Shown here one piece after another: positions 9,133 through 20,219 of a DNA stretch of 64,000 nucleotides. Positions within the stretch are counted from its first letter, which is position 1. Every line of letters starts with the position of its first letter. The translations under genes were made by a program, and so were the position numbers. The stretch spans positions 1-64,000 of the forward strand of contig NZ_JAFFJX010000026.1 in assembly GCF_016924755.1 (NCBI RefSeq), read 5' to 3'. The DNA comes from Longitalea arenae. GTDB lineage: Bacteria > Bacteroidota > Bacteroidia > Chitinophagales > Chitinophagaceae. Below the pieces are notes generated by a model, which saw only the letters and a program-made list of their open reading frames with translations, was not told the DNA's origin and searched no databases.

Positions 9133-10644
9133 ATGAACGCTCTTCAACGGAAAGACAGCTTTTTACTGGCATTACTATTCCTGGTAGTGATGCTGATCTT
9201 TTATCCACTCTTTTCTGCTGAATACATTTATACCGATGAAGTAAATCAACTCTGGTTATACCGGCCTGGCAGTAATTTCAGCATGTTCGCCCAGCAGGGC
9301 AGATGGATCACCGAGTGGCTTATGTCAACCTTATTTTCAGCAGTAGATTCCATTCGCGAATTAACATACCTCAGGGTCTTTGCCCTGGTTTCCTGGCTCT
9401 TGTGCATACCACTTTGGTATACCATTGTAAAGCGGTTAGTGGCAGCTGCGCCCGGTTACGAATACCTGCCTTTTTTAACCTGCCTGTACCTGGTAACAAG
9501 TTTACCGTTTGCGATCACCATTCAGTGGGCGTCCTGTATGGAAATGGCCATCGCCAATACGGCTGGATTATTGTCAGGAGCCATCTGGTATTTGGGCATC
9601 AGGGAGAAAAAGAAGGGAGAGATCCCCTTGACAGCCGGTTTAGGCGCCATCCTAACCGGATTTGTATCATTGTGTACCTATCAAAGTGGCTTCGGCTGCT
9701 TTCTCATTCCTTTCTTATTTCATTATGTAAGTGCTTTTACCACCCGGAAAGACCTGGTATTTATAAAAGGACTGGCCGTTTACTTCCTGATATATGCTAT
9801 CTATTTTATAGCGTTTAAGCTGTATGTATCGGTTACCCATGTGGCAAGTGATCCCCGCACCGGTATTTATATCAACCCGCCATATAAATTATATTATTTC
9901 CTTTCAAAACCGTTGAAGCGGGCATTCTGGTTCAATATTATTGTAAATGATGAAAGCAGGGTGGCAAAAATTATCTACCTGGCTTTGTTTGCCGGCTGGA
10001 TCCTGCTGGCTTTTCTTCGCTTTGGTAAAAAGAACCTGCCGGGAGCGGGGAAATACCTGGCAGCCGTGCTCTTGGTCTTTCTTATTTCGCAACTGCCTTC
10101 CCTCGTGGTGAAAGAGAACTATGCATCCAACAGGACTATGCTTGGGCTTTACATGAGTGTATGGATCGTGTGTGCTGATATGGTCATGCATTTTGTGAAA
10201 ACAACGGCGTTATGCCGAACCATTGCCATTGGTCAGGCTATTTTACTGCTGGCATTTGGCTGGTATAATTTCAATAAGCTGTTCTTACAGCCGGTACGGG
10301 AAGAATACCGTGCAATCAGAAATTACCTTCAACAACAGTACACGAGGAGAACCACCACCATTTATTTTATCAGGCCGGCAGAAGATGCTTTCAGCAGGAA
10401 ATATCAGCTGCCATCATCCATGGACGAATTTGGAGTGCCTTCCACTTATTTCGAATGGGTGCCCGAGAACCTGGTACAGCAGATGGTATTTGAAATGACC
10501 GGCAGCCGCAGGATCGCTGAACAACTGGTCGTAAAACACTGGCCCGATACAGCGCGTTTTGCTGCATCCGGTGTAACTGTAACCGGTAATGTACTGGTGG
10601 TAAATGCACCTGCGCTTATTGATGCGGAAAATACCAAACATTAG
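9133..10644 (+). CDS. polytopic membrane protein, GT-C-like, paralogue 2 of 3
   Basis: 503 aa, collinear with its neighbours over the whole length: LQRKD start, YTDE (D35-E36) after span 1, the block PLWYTIVKR, LPFLTCLYLVTSLPFAITIQW, FASNRTM-type ENYASNRTMLGL, and the C-terminal MDEFGVPSTYFEWVPE and EMTGSRRIAEQLVVKHW. The match extends through the spans, so this is tandem duplication and not only shared hydrophobicity. It starts 22 bp after paralogue 1; palindromes at 10668-10757 separate it from paralogue 3. Function unknown. Confidence 0.85.
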   Translation: MNALQRKDSFLLALLFLVVMLIFYPLFSAEYIYTDEVNQLWLYRPGSNFSMFAQQGRWITEWLMSTLFSAVDSIRELTYLRVFALVSWLLCIPLWYTIVKRLVAAAPGYEYLPFLTCLYLVTSLPFAITIQWASCMEMAIANTAGLLSGAIWYLGIREKKKGEIPLTAGLGAILTGFVSLCTYQSGFGCFLIPFLFHYVSAFTTRKDLVFIKGLAVYFLIYAIYFIAFKLYVSVTHVASDPRTGIYINPPYKLYYFLSKPLKRAFWFNIIVNDESRVAKIIYLALFAGWILLAFLRFGKKNLPGAGKYLAAVLLVFLISQLPSLVVKENYASNRTMLGLYMSVWIVCADMVMHFVKTTALCRTIAIGQAILLLAFGWYNFNKLFLQPVREEYRAIRNYLQQQYTRRTTTIYFIRPAEDAFSRKYQLPSSMDEFGVPSTYFEWVPENLVQQMVFEMTGSRRIAEQLVVKHWPDTARFAASGVTVTGNVLVVNAPALIDAENTKH

Positions 10645-10667
10645 AATGATCTTAGAGCCGCATTAAT

Positions 10668-10757
10668 TTTCCGGGCAGCCCGGAAAGAAATTTATCATGA
10701 CATAGGGGTTATCGGCATTTCCTGGTTTTATAAGTGCCAACAATTTTATAAAACCAG
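10668..10757. terminator. two hairpins between paralogues 2 and 3
   Basis: First a short palindrome TTTCCGGGCAGCCCGGAAA at 10668-10686. Then a perfect 12-bp inverted repeat, CTGGTTTTATAA at 10722-10733 with its complement at 10746-10757 and a 12-nt loop. There is no long T-run, so termination is only possible; the pair could also be a processing or control site ahead of the third gene. Confidence 0.4.
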
Positions 10758-10819
10758 AAAGCGCTTGGTTAATCGAACTTAACCGATGGCGGCTTCTATT
10801 GCCAATAGGCTTGCCATAT

Positions 10820-12322
10820 ATGCAACGTAATGATCTTTACCTCTTAGGGACTCTATGGCTTTGCGCATTATTTATATTCCTGCCCCTTTTTTACAGTGAT
10901 TACCTGTTCATGGATGAGGTTTGGCAGCTTTGGGGCTACCGGTCGATCCCCGGCTTTTACATGTTCATTGATGAAGGGCGGTGGTTAACAGAAGTACTGC
11001 AACGCTGGCTTTTCAATATGATCGATACCATACATGGGGTCATCTACATGCGATTATTTTCCCTGTTCGGGTGGCTGCTTTGTTTACCAATATGGTATCT
11101 TATCTTTAAAAGGGAGGTGGCAAATGTCAGCAGTTACCAATACCTTCCCTTTTTCACCTGTTTATACCTCATCACCAGCCTGCCGTTTATCGTAGCGGTT
11201 CAATGGGCCACCTGTTTGCAGTTCTTCATTGCTGATACTGCCTGTTTACTGGCCGGCGCCCTGGTCTTACAAAGTATTCGTTCGGGCGATGCTAAATTAC
11301 GAATGGCCTTCAGGGCATTTATCGTTCCCCTGCTATTAGGCATTCCTGCTCTCTTTTTGTACCAGGGATCATGGGCCTGTTTCCTGCTCCCCCTGTTATT
11401 GTATTTTATAAATCCTATGAACTATAAAAAAGACAGGGTATTGATGATAGGATCGCAGGTGTACTTTTTAGTAAATGCCGTTTATTATATAGCCTATAAG
11501 GTAAGTTTCCGTTTTTTCGAGAACATCGTGCCGGATCCCCGCAATGCCCTGCATTTCGACCTGTTCGAAAAAATGAAGTATTTCCTGGCCCGCCCCCTCG
11601 AAAGGAGTTTCCGGTTCACCTTGTTAACCCACGAGGAGAGTGCTCTTTCGAAGAAACTCTATGCTGTGATGCTGCTGGCGCTGGTAATACTCGCTTTTGT
11701 CAGGTTTGGCAAAGCCAAATGGCTGCAGGCAATTAAATACCTGGGTGTCATAGGGGCATTTTTTGTGTTTTCCTATTTACCATCCTTGTTGATCGAAGAA
11801 CGCTTTCCCTCCAACCGCACGCTCATGGCCTTGAATATGTGTGTGTTCATTGTCTGGCTCGAAATGGCATTGTACTTTATCAAGAACAGGCGCCTGCTGT
11901 TGGTTGTGGGCGTGGCCGGATCCTTGTTTTGCATTTTTTGCGCCCGGTATAACTTCCAGGAAGCATTCCTGCGGCCCCAGGTAGATGAACTGGCAGCCAT
12001 CAAAACACATATTCAACAGCATTATCACAAGGGTATTCAAAGCTTTCATTTTATCAGGCCTTCCGACCAGTTTGTGGCTGAGAAATACAAGGTGCATAAG
12101 TCTATGGACGAGTTCGGGGTAGCTTCCAGCTCTTTTGCGTGGGTGCCGGAATCCCTGGTGAAGCAGCTGGTGTATGAGCAAACCGGGAACCGGCAGCAGG
12201 CCGCACAGCTTGTCGTAAAACACTGGGCCAGCAAAGAAGAATACATCCGCTCGGGCGAAACATTGAACAGTAATACCTTACTCATTGATGTTCCGGCGCT
12301 TATGAATTCCATCAAGCCCTGA
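10820..12322 (+). CDS. polytopic membrane protein, GT-C-like, paralogue 3 of 3
   Basis: 500 aa from the ATG at 10820. An upstream in-frame TTG at 10799 is less likely because the paralogues start with the same MxxxQRxD element seen here as MQRNDLYLL. The acidic motif is YLFMDE (D32-E33), so D-E is invariant in the three copies while the preceding YT is not. Shared blocks: LPIWYLIFKR, LPFFTCLYLITSLPF, ERFPSNRTLMALN, and the C-terminal MDEFGVASSSFAWVPE and KHW. It is the most diverged copy and has its own 175-bp leader with hairpins. Function unknown. Confidence 0.85.
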   Translation: MQRNDLYLLGTLWLCALFIFLPLFYSDYLFMDEVWQLWGYRSIPGFYMFIDEGRWLTEVLQRWLFNMIDTIHGVIYMRLFSLFGWLLCLPIWYLIFKREVANVSSYQYLPFFTCLYLITSLPFIVAVQWATCLQFFIADTACLLAGALVLQSIRSGDAKLRMAFRAFIVPLLLGIPALFLYQGSWACFLLPLLLYFINPMNYKKDRVLMIGSQVYFLVNAVYYIAYKVSFRFFENIVPDPRNALHFDLFEKMKYFLARPLERSFRFTLLTHEESALSKKLYAVMLLALVILAFVRFGKAKWLQAIKYLGVIGAFFVFSYLPSLLIEERFPSNRTLMALNMCVFIVWLEMALYFIKNRRLLLVVGVAGSLFCIFCARYNFQEAFLRPQVDELAAIKTHIQQHYHKGIQSFHFIRPSDQFVAEKYKVHKSMDEFGVASSSFAWVPESLVKQLVYEQTGNRQQAAQLVVKHWASKEEYIRSGETLNSNTLLIDVPALMNSIKP

Positions 12323-12359
12323 CCCGGCACAGTGGGCCGCAATTGTTAAAATGCAACCG

Positions 12360-12452
12360 CCAACTGTGAACTGTGAACTGTGAACGCGAACTGCGAACTG
12401 AGAACTGTGAACGCGAACTGCGAAATGCCAACTGCGAACCCTGAACTGCATA
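12360..12452. repeat. heptamer array, word AACTGTG/AACTGCG
   Basis: About a dozen copies of AACTG(T/C)G with a period of 7 and a few 6-bp steps, just upstream of the ABC-F promoter. The same word family recurs at 49.1 kb. Confidence 0.8.
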
Positions 12453-14129
<1,677 letters not shown>

Positions 14130-14152
14130 CTCAGTTAATAGGTGATATGTTA

Positions 14153-14186
14153 GCCCCGTCCAGGTTTTGCCAGGGCGGGGTTTTTG
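14153..14186 (+). terminator. intrinsic terminator of the ABC-F gene
   Basis: CCCCGTCC at 14154-14161 pairs with GGGCGGGG at 14173-14180 (one G-U pair), loop of 11 nt, then TTTTT. Confidence 0.85.
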
Positions 14187-14264
14187 TTTGGCAGTAGCGA
14201 TAAATATTTATCTTTATCGCCCTTGGCTTTCACACCGGGATCACACACTTATCAACGTTCAATT

Positions 14265-14996
14265 ATGAGCAAAAAAGGCTGGGATAATTTCTGGAAAGAT
14301 CAACGGCAGTCATTCTATGCGGTCATGAAAATGGCTACGGGCTATTTCGTAACCCAGCTCGAAAAAAAGTACCGGCTACAGCCAAATGATACCATCTTCG
14401 ATTACGGATGCGGTCCGGGTTTTGTGGCCGACTCCCTGGCTGGTAAAAACAACCGCATCGCCGGGGCGGATATCAATGAGTTCTTTATACAGCAATGCCG
14501 CCATAATCACCCTGAGGCTTTATTCTTTCTTATAACAACAACTGTAGCAACCAATAAAAAGATCCTGGAAGAACAGTTGCAGCATAGAAAATTCGACTAT
14601 ATCCTTGTTTTGAGCATTGTACAGTACCTGCCGCATGAAAAGGAGCTTGAAGAAATTATGGGCTTGCTTGGCCGGTACCTGGAACCGCAGGGAAAGCTGA
14701 TCATTGCCGATGTGCTCGATGAGAACACCTCTTCCCTAAAAGATGCATTTTCACTCTTCATCCATTGCCTTAAAAAAGGCAGGCTGGGCGCCTTTCTTGG
14801 TTTTATATCCTACCTGCTGTTCTCTGATTACCGCATGATCTCGAAACAGAATAAACTGCTTCATGTTTCTGAACAGGCCATTCGCGATATGGCCAAACGC
14901 CAGGCGCTCACTTGCGAAAAAGTGCCGGGCCTCACGCTGCAAAAGTCCCGCTCAAATTATGTATTAGGTCATGGCTCCGTAAAATCGCCGGTTTAA
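14265..14996 (+). CDS. class I SAM-dependent methyltransferase
   Basis: 243 aa. The SAM-binding motif I is clear (IFDYGCGPGFVADSL, about residues 44-58), followed by the acidic end of strand 2 (GADINEFF) and a motif near IIADVLDE. The C-terminal third has a hydrophobic stretch (FLGFISYLLFSDYRM) that may form the substrate lid. The substrate cannot be told; related proteins act on small molecules or lipids. ATG at 14265 is used because the open frame before it runs from the upstream terminator. It is a single gene; the next ORF begins 177 bp later. Confidence 0.85.
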   Translation: MSKKGWDNFWKDQRQSFYAVMKMATGYFVTQLEKKYRLQPNDTIFDYGCGPGFVADSLAGKNNRIAGADINEFFIQQCRHNHPEALFFLITTTVATNKKILEEQLQHRKFDYILVLSIVQYLPHEKELEEIMGLLGRYLEPQGKLIIADVLDENTSSLKDAFSLFIHCLKKGRLGAFLGFISYLLFSDYRMISKQNKLLHVSEQAIRDMAKRQALTCEKVPGLTLQKSRSNYVLGHGSVKSPV

Positions 14997-15173
14997 GCCC
15001 GGTATGGCTGTATTAAGTGCCATTTCATGCAATAAATGCTAACTTTAAGCGCTAATTAACTGTATGGCTGATCTCGCTTACCGGTGACGATCAGTGGGGC
15101 TACCCAAACCACTTCTTTTCAGAAGATGCCGTAAGTATCCTCTTTTGAAAAGATACCTAAAATCAAACTAAGG

Positions 15174-18100
15174 TTGTTGATCGGGAAGTACCTGATACTG
15201 TGCTTTTGTTTTTCCGTAAGCTGGCTGCTGACCGCTGCCCAAACGCCCCGTCCGCCCGGGGCTGGCTCGAATCTGCGCAAAAAGATGGTTCCCGTAAGAC
15301 AACAGGCCATCCAGCTCGATAGCCTGAGCATCGTTCCCGGCACCGTTTCCCTCACCGGAATTCCCGATAGTTTGTACGACATTGATTTTGTGAATGCCCG
15401 CCTTAGCTGGAAGCAATTACCCCCCCTGGATAGTGTTCTCGTGCGTTACCGCGTATTTAAAACCCGTTTGAACGCCGCGGTTAGCCGCATGCAGTATGAT
15501 AGCGTCATGAATAATTTCATGGGCGCGCCTTTTATTCCTGACTACGTAGGGGCGGGTAGCGTGGGCGATAACTTTTTTAACTTCGGCAACATCAATTACA
15601 GCGGGAGTTTTGGCCGGGGCATATCTTTTGGCAATAGCCAGGATGCAGTGTTCAGCAGCAACCTGAACCTGCAGTTAAGCGGTTACCTGGCCGACAGTAT
15701 CGAGATCGTGGCCGCCATAACCGATAATAATATACCGGTTCAGCCTGATGGCACCACCCAGCAGCTAAACGAGTTTGACCGCATCTTTTTACAGTTCCGA
15801 AAAAAGAACTGGCAGTTAAGCCTGGGTGATATCGATATCCGCCAGCAGCAGCAAAGTTATTTCCTCAACTTCTACAAACGCCTGCAGGGCATTGCCTTTG
15901 AAACAACGACCGCCTTCACAGATAAGATCTCCAATAAATCCCTGCTCAGCGGTTCTATTGCCAAGGGAAAATTCACCCGTTATATCCTGACCCCGCTGGA
16001 AGGAAACCAGGGACCTTACCGCTTGCAGGGAGCCAATAATGAATTTTACTTTGTAGTGCTGGCCAATACCGAACGTGTATATATCGATGGGGTGTTAATG
16101 CAGCGGGGTGAAGACCGCGACTACGTGATCAATTATAATACGGCGGAAATTTCCTTTACACCCCGGCAAATGGTCACCAAGGACAAACGGATCGTGGTTG
16201 AATTTGAATATGCCGACCGCAATTACCTCAATTCAAATATCTATCTCACCAATGAAACCAATTTCAATCAAAAAGTAAAACTGCGGCTGGGTTATTTCAG
16301 TAATGCCGACGCCAAAAGCTCGCCCATCAATCAAAGCCTCGACCCCGAACAAAAGAACTTTCTGCGGAATCTGGGTGATAGCATAGCAAGGGCATTTTAT
16401 CCCTATTCAACCATCGATACATTTTCAACCGGCGCTATCCTCTATAAAAAGATCGATACAGTATATAATGGCGGCGCCCATGATTCCATCTTTGTGTATT
16501 CTACCAACCCCGATGAAGCCCTGTATTCCCTGTCGTTTATCGATGTAGGCGTTAATAACGGGAATTACGTGCCTGATCTGAACGGAGCCAATGGGAAAGT
16601 ATACCGCTGGGTAGAACCGGTGGGCGGCGTAAGGCAGGGGTCCTTTGAGCCGGCAGTATTCCTGGTAACCCCTAAAAAACAGCAGATAGCCAACCTGGGT
16701 GTCGAATACAACATTTCAAAGAATACGGTGCTGAATACCGAAGTGGCCATGAGTAATTATGACGTAAATACCTTCTCCGATATCGACAAAAGCAATGACA
16801 GGGGGTATGCTGCCAAAGTAGATTTCAAAAATACCCTGCCATTTAAAAGCTCAAAAAAAGGTTTGAAGTTAACGACCGATCTTGGGTATGAGTATGTTGA
16901 CGCCCGCTTTAAACCGCTGGAACGGTTAAGGAATATAGAGTTTACCCGTGATTGGGGGCTGCCGCTGCTGCTGAATGTACCCGAACATGAAAATATTGTA
17001 ACGGCAGGTTTACAGTTGTCAGACGGTAAAAACAATTCCCTGCGTTACCAGTTCACGGAATATAACCGGGGAACCAGCTTTACCGGTTTTCGCCATAGCG
17101 TTACCCATGTGCAAAATATCAGGGAATGGATCATCAATAACCAATTCACTTTATCGGATATTGACGCCACCGATGATAAAGGATATTTCTGGCGGCCAAC
17201 CCTCAATCTTTCCCGGCAGTTTAAAAAGCTGAACAATTATACTATTGGCGGTTCCTATGCAGTTGAGCATAATGCCATTCGCAATAAGTTCACCGATAGT
17301 ATGGCCGTGCAAAGCTTTTCATTCAGCCAAACCTCGGCATTTCTACGATCAGATCAGAACAAACCCAACCGCTGGGGAATTAACTGGTTCACCAGAACCA
17401 ATGCATACCCAATGGGCACCGAACTGATAAAAGCCGACAGAAGCCAGAACGTAACGGTAAGCGGTGAATTAGCGAAAGATCCCCGGCATCAGGTGCGCTT
17501 TACGAGCACCTATCGTAAGCTGCAGATCCTCGACAGTACCCTGAACCGGCAAATGCCGGAAGAAAGTTTACTGGGCCGGGCCGAATACCAGATCAATATC
17601 CTGAAAGGATTAGTGAGCGGGAACCTGCTGTATGAAGTGGGGGCCGGACAGGAGCAGAAAAGAGATTATTCCTATCTGGAAGTGCCGGCAGGGCAGGGGG
17701 AGTTTACCTGGATCGATTATAATAATGATGGCATACAGCAGCTCAACGAATTTGAAGTGGCGCTGTTCCAGGACCAGGCCAAGTTCATTCGTATTTTCAC
17801 ACCTACGAACGTTTATGTAAAGGCCAACTATAACACCTTTAACTATAGTGTAAACGTTAATCCCCGCGCTGTAATAAATGCAGCCAGGGCTAAAAGCCTT
17901 CCCCGGTTTATTTCGAAGATGAATTTGCAATCATCCTTACAGATCAGTAAAAAAGAAGTGGCCGATAAGATCGTTCAGTTCAACCCATTCAAGTCGCCGT
18001 TAAACGACACCTCCCTGATCACCCTTACTGCTAATTTTGTAAATACCTTTTCATTTAACCGGTTCAGTCCAAAATGGGGCTTCGATATAACCAATGCACG

Positions 18101-18689
18101 CAATGAAACGAAATCATTGCTCACCTATGGTTATGAGAGTCATAAGCTCGACGACTGGACCCTGCGCACCCGCTGGAATATCACCAAAATGTTTGCGATT
18201 GAAACAACCGGCCGCACCGGTGTCAATCAGCTGACCTCCTCCAATCCGAAATTCAATAACCGCAATTACAGGATCAACCAGTATTCGGCTGAACCACGGC
18301 TTACGTTTACCAGGGGATCCAATTTCAGGGTGGGGGTAGGTTACAAATACAGCGATAAGGAAAATACCCAGGGCAGCCAGGAAAGATCCAGGGCCAACTC
18401 ATTGAATAGCGATATAAAATATAACATTTTACAGAGCACGTCCATCATGGCTAAATTCACGTATACCGATATCAGTTTTACATCGCTTGATAGTATACCG
18501 AATGTGAATTCATCGTCGGGGTATATAATACTGGAAGGATTAATGCCGGGAAAAAACTTTTTGTGGACGCTTGATCTTACCAAAAGACTTTCGAACAATC
18601 TTGAATTCAGCATGCAGTATGAGGGCCGTAAACCGGGTACCTCGCGGATCGTTCATATAGGCAGGGCTGCCATACGGGCGCTGTTATAA
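15174..18689 (+). CDS. large outer-membrane beta-barrel protein, 1171 aa, non-ATG start
   Basis: After a signal peptide (hydrophobic stretch ending in LTAAQ near residue 23), the protein is almost entirely short alternating beta strands with many aromatic girdle residues and ends with a charged last strand, so an outer-membrane barrel is likely. Near residues 290-350 it has the pattern YIDGVLMQRGEDRDYVINYN and then VEFEYADRNY, an Ig-like unit also found in large Bacteroidota surface proteins such as SprA. A calcium-loop-like DYNNDGIQQLNEFE lies near residue 850. No ATG exists in frame: the frame opens at 15135 and the first usable start is TTG at 15174 (or 15177). A frameshift before the signal peptide is the alternative. 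Function unknown. Confidence 0.75.
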   Translation: MLIGKYLILCFCFSVSWLLTAAQTPRPPGAGSNLRKKMVPVRQQAIQLDSLSIVPGTVSLTGIPDSLYDIDFVNARLSWKQLPPLDSVLVRYRVFKTRLNAAVSRMQYDSVMNNFMGAPFIPDYVGAGSVGDNFFNFGNINYSGSFGRGISFGNSQDAVFSSNLNLQLSGYLADSIEIVAAITDNNIPVQPDGTTQQLNEFDRIFLQFRKKNWQLSLGDIDIRQQQQSYFLNFYKRLQGIAFETTTAFTDKISNKSLLSGSIAKGKFTRYILTPLEGNQGPYRLQGANNEFYFVVLANTERVYIDGVLMQRGEDRDYVINYNTAEISFTPRQMVTKDKRIVVEFEYADRNYLNSNIYLTNETNFNQKVKLRLGYFSNADAKSSPINQSLDPEQKNFLRNLGDSIARAFYPYSTIDTFSTGAILYKKIDTVYNGGAHDSIFVYSTNPDEALYSLSFIDVGVNNGNYVPDLNGANGKVYRWVEPVGGVRQGSFEPAVFLVTPKKQQIANLGVEYNISKNTVLNTEVAMSNYDVNTFSDIDKSNDRGYAAKVDFKNTLPFKSSKKGLKLTTDLGYEYVDARFKPLERLRNIEFTRDWGLPLLLNVPEHENIVTAGLQLSDGKNNSLRYQFTEYNRGTSFTGFRHSVTHVQNIREWIINNQFTLSDIDATDDKGYFWRPTLNLSRQFKKLNNYTIGGSYAVEHNAIRNKFTDSMAVQSFSFSQTSAFLRSDQNKPNRWGINWFTRTNAYPMGTELIKADRSQNVTVSGELAKDPRHQVRFTSTYRKLQILDSTLNRQMPEESLLGRAEYQINILKGLVSGNLLYEVGAGQEQKRDYSYLEVPAGQGEFTWIDYNNDGIQQLNEFEVALFQDQAKFIRIFTPTNVYVKANYNTFNYSVNVNPRAVINAARAKSLPRFISKMNLQSSLQISKKEVADKIVQFNPFKSPLNDTSLITLTANFVNTFSFNRFSPKWGFDITNARNETKSLLTYGYESHKLDDWTLRTRWNITKMFAIETTGRTGVNQLTSSNPKFNNRNYRINQYSAEPRLTFTRGSNFRVGVGYKYSDKENTQGSQERSRANSLNSDIKYNILQSTSIMAKFTYTDISFTSLDSIPNVNSSSGYIILEGLMPGKNFLWTLDLTKRLSNNLEFSMQYEGRKPGTSRIVHIGRAAIRALL

Positions 18690-18691
18690 AA

Positions 18692-18785
18692 GGCAACAGG
18701 CAAATCAGGCAATAGGCAATAGGCAAGAGGCAAGAGGCAAAAGGGAAAAGGCAAAAAGACAATAGGCAATAAGCAATATGCAATA
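18692..18785. repeat. heptamer array, word AGGCAAT
   Basis: About 13 copies of AGGCAA(T/G/A) with a period of 7, starting 3 bp after the stop codon of the large barrel protein. Confidence 0.85.
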
Positions 18786-18835
18786 GGCAGCATTGTAAGC
18801 AGCGCAAGTCAGCTATTATTCTCAGAATCGGCGAG

Positions 18836-18908
18836 CCATTGACCATTCACCATTGACCATTCACCATTGACCATTCACCATTGCCCATTCACCATTGACC
18901 ATTGACCC
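18836..18908. repeat. heptamer array, word CCATTGA/CCATTCA
   Basis: Ten copies of CCATT(G/C)A with a period of 7. The same word is found at 46.2-46.4 kb upstream of rnpB. Confidence 0.85.
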
Positions 18909-18930
18909 CAACTCGGCCATCAGGAAAATA

Positions 18931-18966
18931 AAAAAGGGACCAACCTTTTGGGTCAGTCCCTTTTCG
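18931..18966. terminator. bidirectional terminator
   Basis: AAAAGGGAC at 18932-18940 pairs with GTCCCTTTT at 18956-18964, giving an A-run and a T-run on both sides. It lies between the convergent barrel gene and the coiled-coil gene and can serve both. Confidence 0.75.
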
Positions 18967-18985
18967 AATATAGTATAATGAAAGA

Positions 18986-19963
18986 TTATCCGAAGATTCC
19001 GCCTTTTTTCAGTGAACGGGTAGCTTCACCGATCTTGAAACCGTTGTGGTATACTTCGATCTTGTAGTTACCTTGTTTGAAAGCACTGTTTTGTTTCCAG
19101 GCAAATTCAACATGTTTGGTTTTGCCTTGTTCGAAATCAACAGGAACTTTAGCAGTGAACAATTTTTCACCTTCTTCACGAGTAGTGAATTTACCAGAAC
19201 CTAAAGCTTCAACAGCGATTGGTTGGCCATCAGGACCAGTGATGCAAACGTAAACATCAGTAGAGCCTGTTTGAGCGATGCGGTTGCTTACATCCATTGC
19301 AATTACCAGTTTGTCAACTTTCTTTGCAGAGGTTGTTTCTGATTCTTTGCCACCTTTTCTCTCGTTAACAGGAGTAACAGAGATGTTAGATGCATTCAGC
19401 GTAGAAGCGATATCTACTTTACCGGCTAACTCATCTTTTTGTTGAGTAGTAGTTTGCAGGTCGCTGGTGAGTTTTTCTTTGTCTGCTGTCAACTGTGTTT
19501 TTTCAGTAGTCAGGGTTTGATTTTCCTGAGTCAAACGAGCTACTTCTGCTTCCAGGTTAGCGATCTTGTCATTCAGCTCACCGATCAAAGCCTGGGCTTT
19601 TTTCTTCTCGCCTTCAGACAAACGTTGTTTTTTCAGGATGCTTCCGATCTGACCTTTCAGCTTTTGAATTTCGCTTGTTTTGTCGTTTACTTTTCCTTCC
19701 AGTTCGTTGTTATAACCGGTTAAAGAATCTAAACGGGTCAAAGCAGCATCAAAGCTTTTTTGTAATTCATTCTTTGATGAATCTACTGCCACGTATTGTG
19801 TTTGCAGTTGCGTGATCTTTTGATCAGATTTGTTTTTGTCCCATAAAAAGTATCCCCATGTTCCAAGAATACCTACGGCCAGTAAACCGATGATCAGGTT
19901 CTTTGAATCGCGTTTTGGGGGTGTTCCTTGTGGACTTGCGGATGGATAATTGGTTGTACTCAT
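18986..19963 (-). CDS. membrane-anchored coiled-coil protein, 325 aa
   Basis: A short polar N-terminus (about 22 residues) is followed by one membrane span (LIIGLLAVGILGTWGYFLW), then a long coiled coil from about 45 to 185 with heptad leucines and many K/E/Q, then a beta-rich C-terminal domain (about 205-325) with GSTDVYVCITGPDGQPI and YKIEVYHNGFKIGEATRSLKKG. The C-terminal domain should be outside the cytoplasm. Such proteins are common in Bacteroidota and are often mislabelled as SMC or ParA because of the coiled coil; there is no ATPase motif here. Function unknown. Start ATG at 19963. Confidence 0.82.
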   Translation of the reverse strand: MSTTNYPSASPQGTPPKRDSKNLIIGLLAVGILGTWGYFLWDKNKSDQKITQLQTQYVAVDSSKNELQKSFDAALTRLDSLTGYNNELEGKVNDKTSEIQKLKGQIGSILKKQRLSEGEKKKAQALIGELNDKIANLEAEVARLTQENQTLTTEKTQLTADKEKLTSDLQTTTQQKDELAGKVDIASTLNASNISVTPVNERKGGKESETTSAKKVDKLVIAMDVSNRIAQTGSTDVYVCITGPDGQPIAVEALGSGKFTTREEGEKLFTAKVPVDFEQGKTKHVEFAWKQNSAFKQGNYKIEVYHNGFKIGEATRSLKKGGIFG

Positions 19964-20219
19964 AATAAGTGTATGTTTATTTTGAAAGGTTATAAAATCG
20001 GGTTCAGTATTCGTGATATTAAAGGGTTAGTACTTTCCTAACTGGGTTTCGCATATGGGTTTTACCAAAAGCATGCCAGAATTTGGCAATTATCCTTTCC
20101 ATAGGACGGGGAAAAACGATGAAACGTAGTATAGTATTGTGTTACAGTTGTGTATAATTCATTATATGTCACCGCTTTTTTTGTGGTAATATTGCAAAGT
20201 TTAAACCACGATTTTATTC

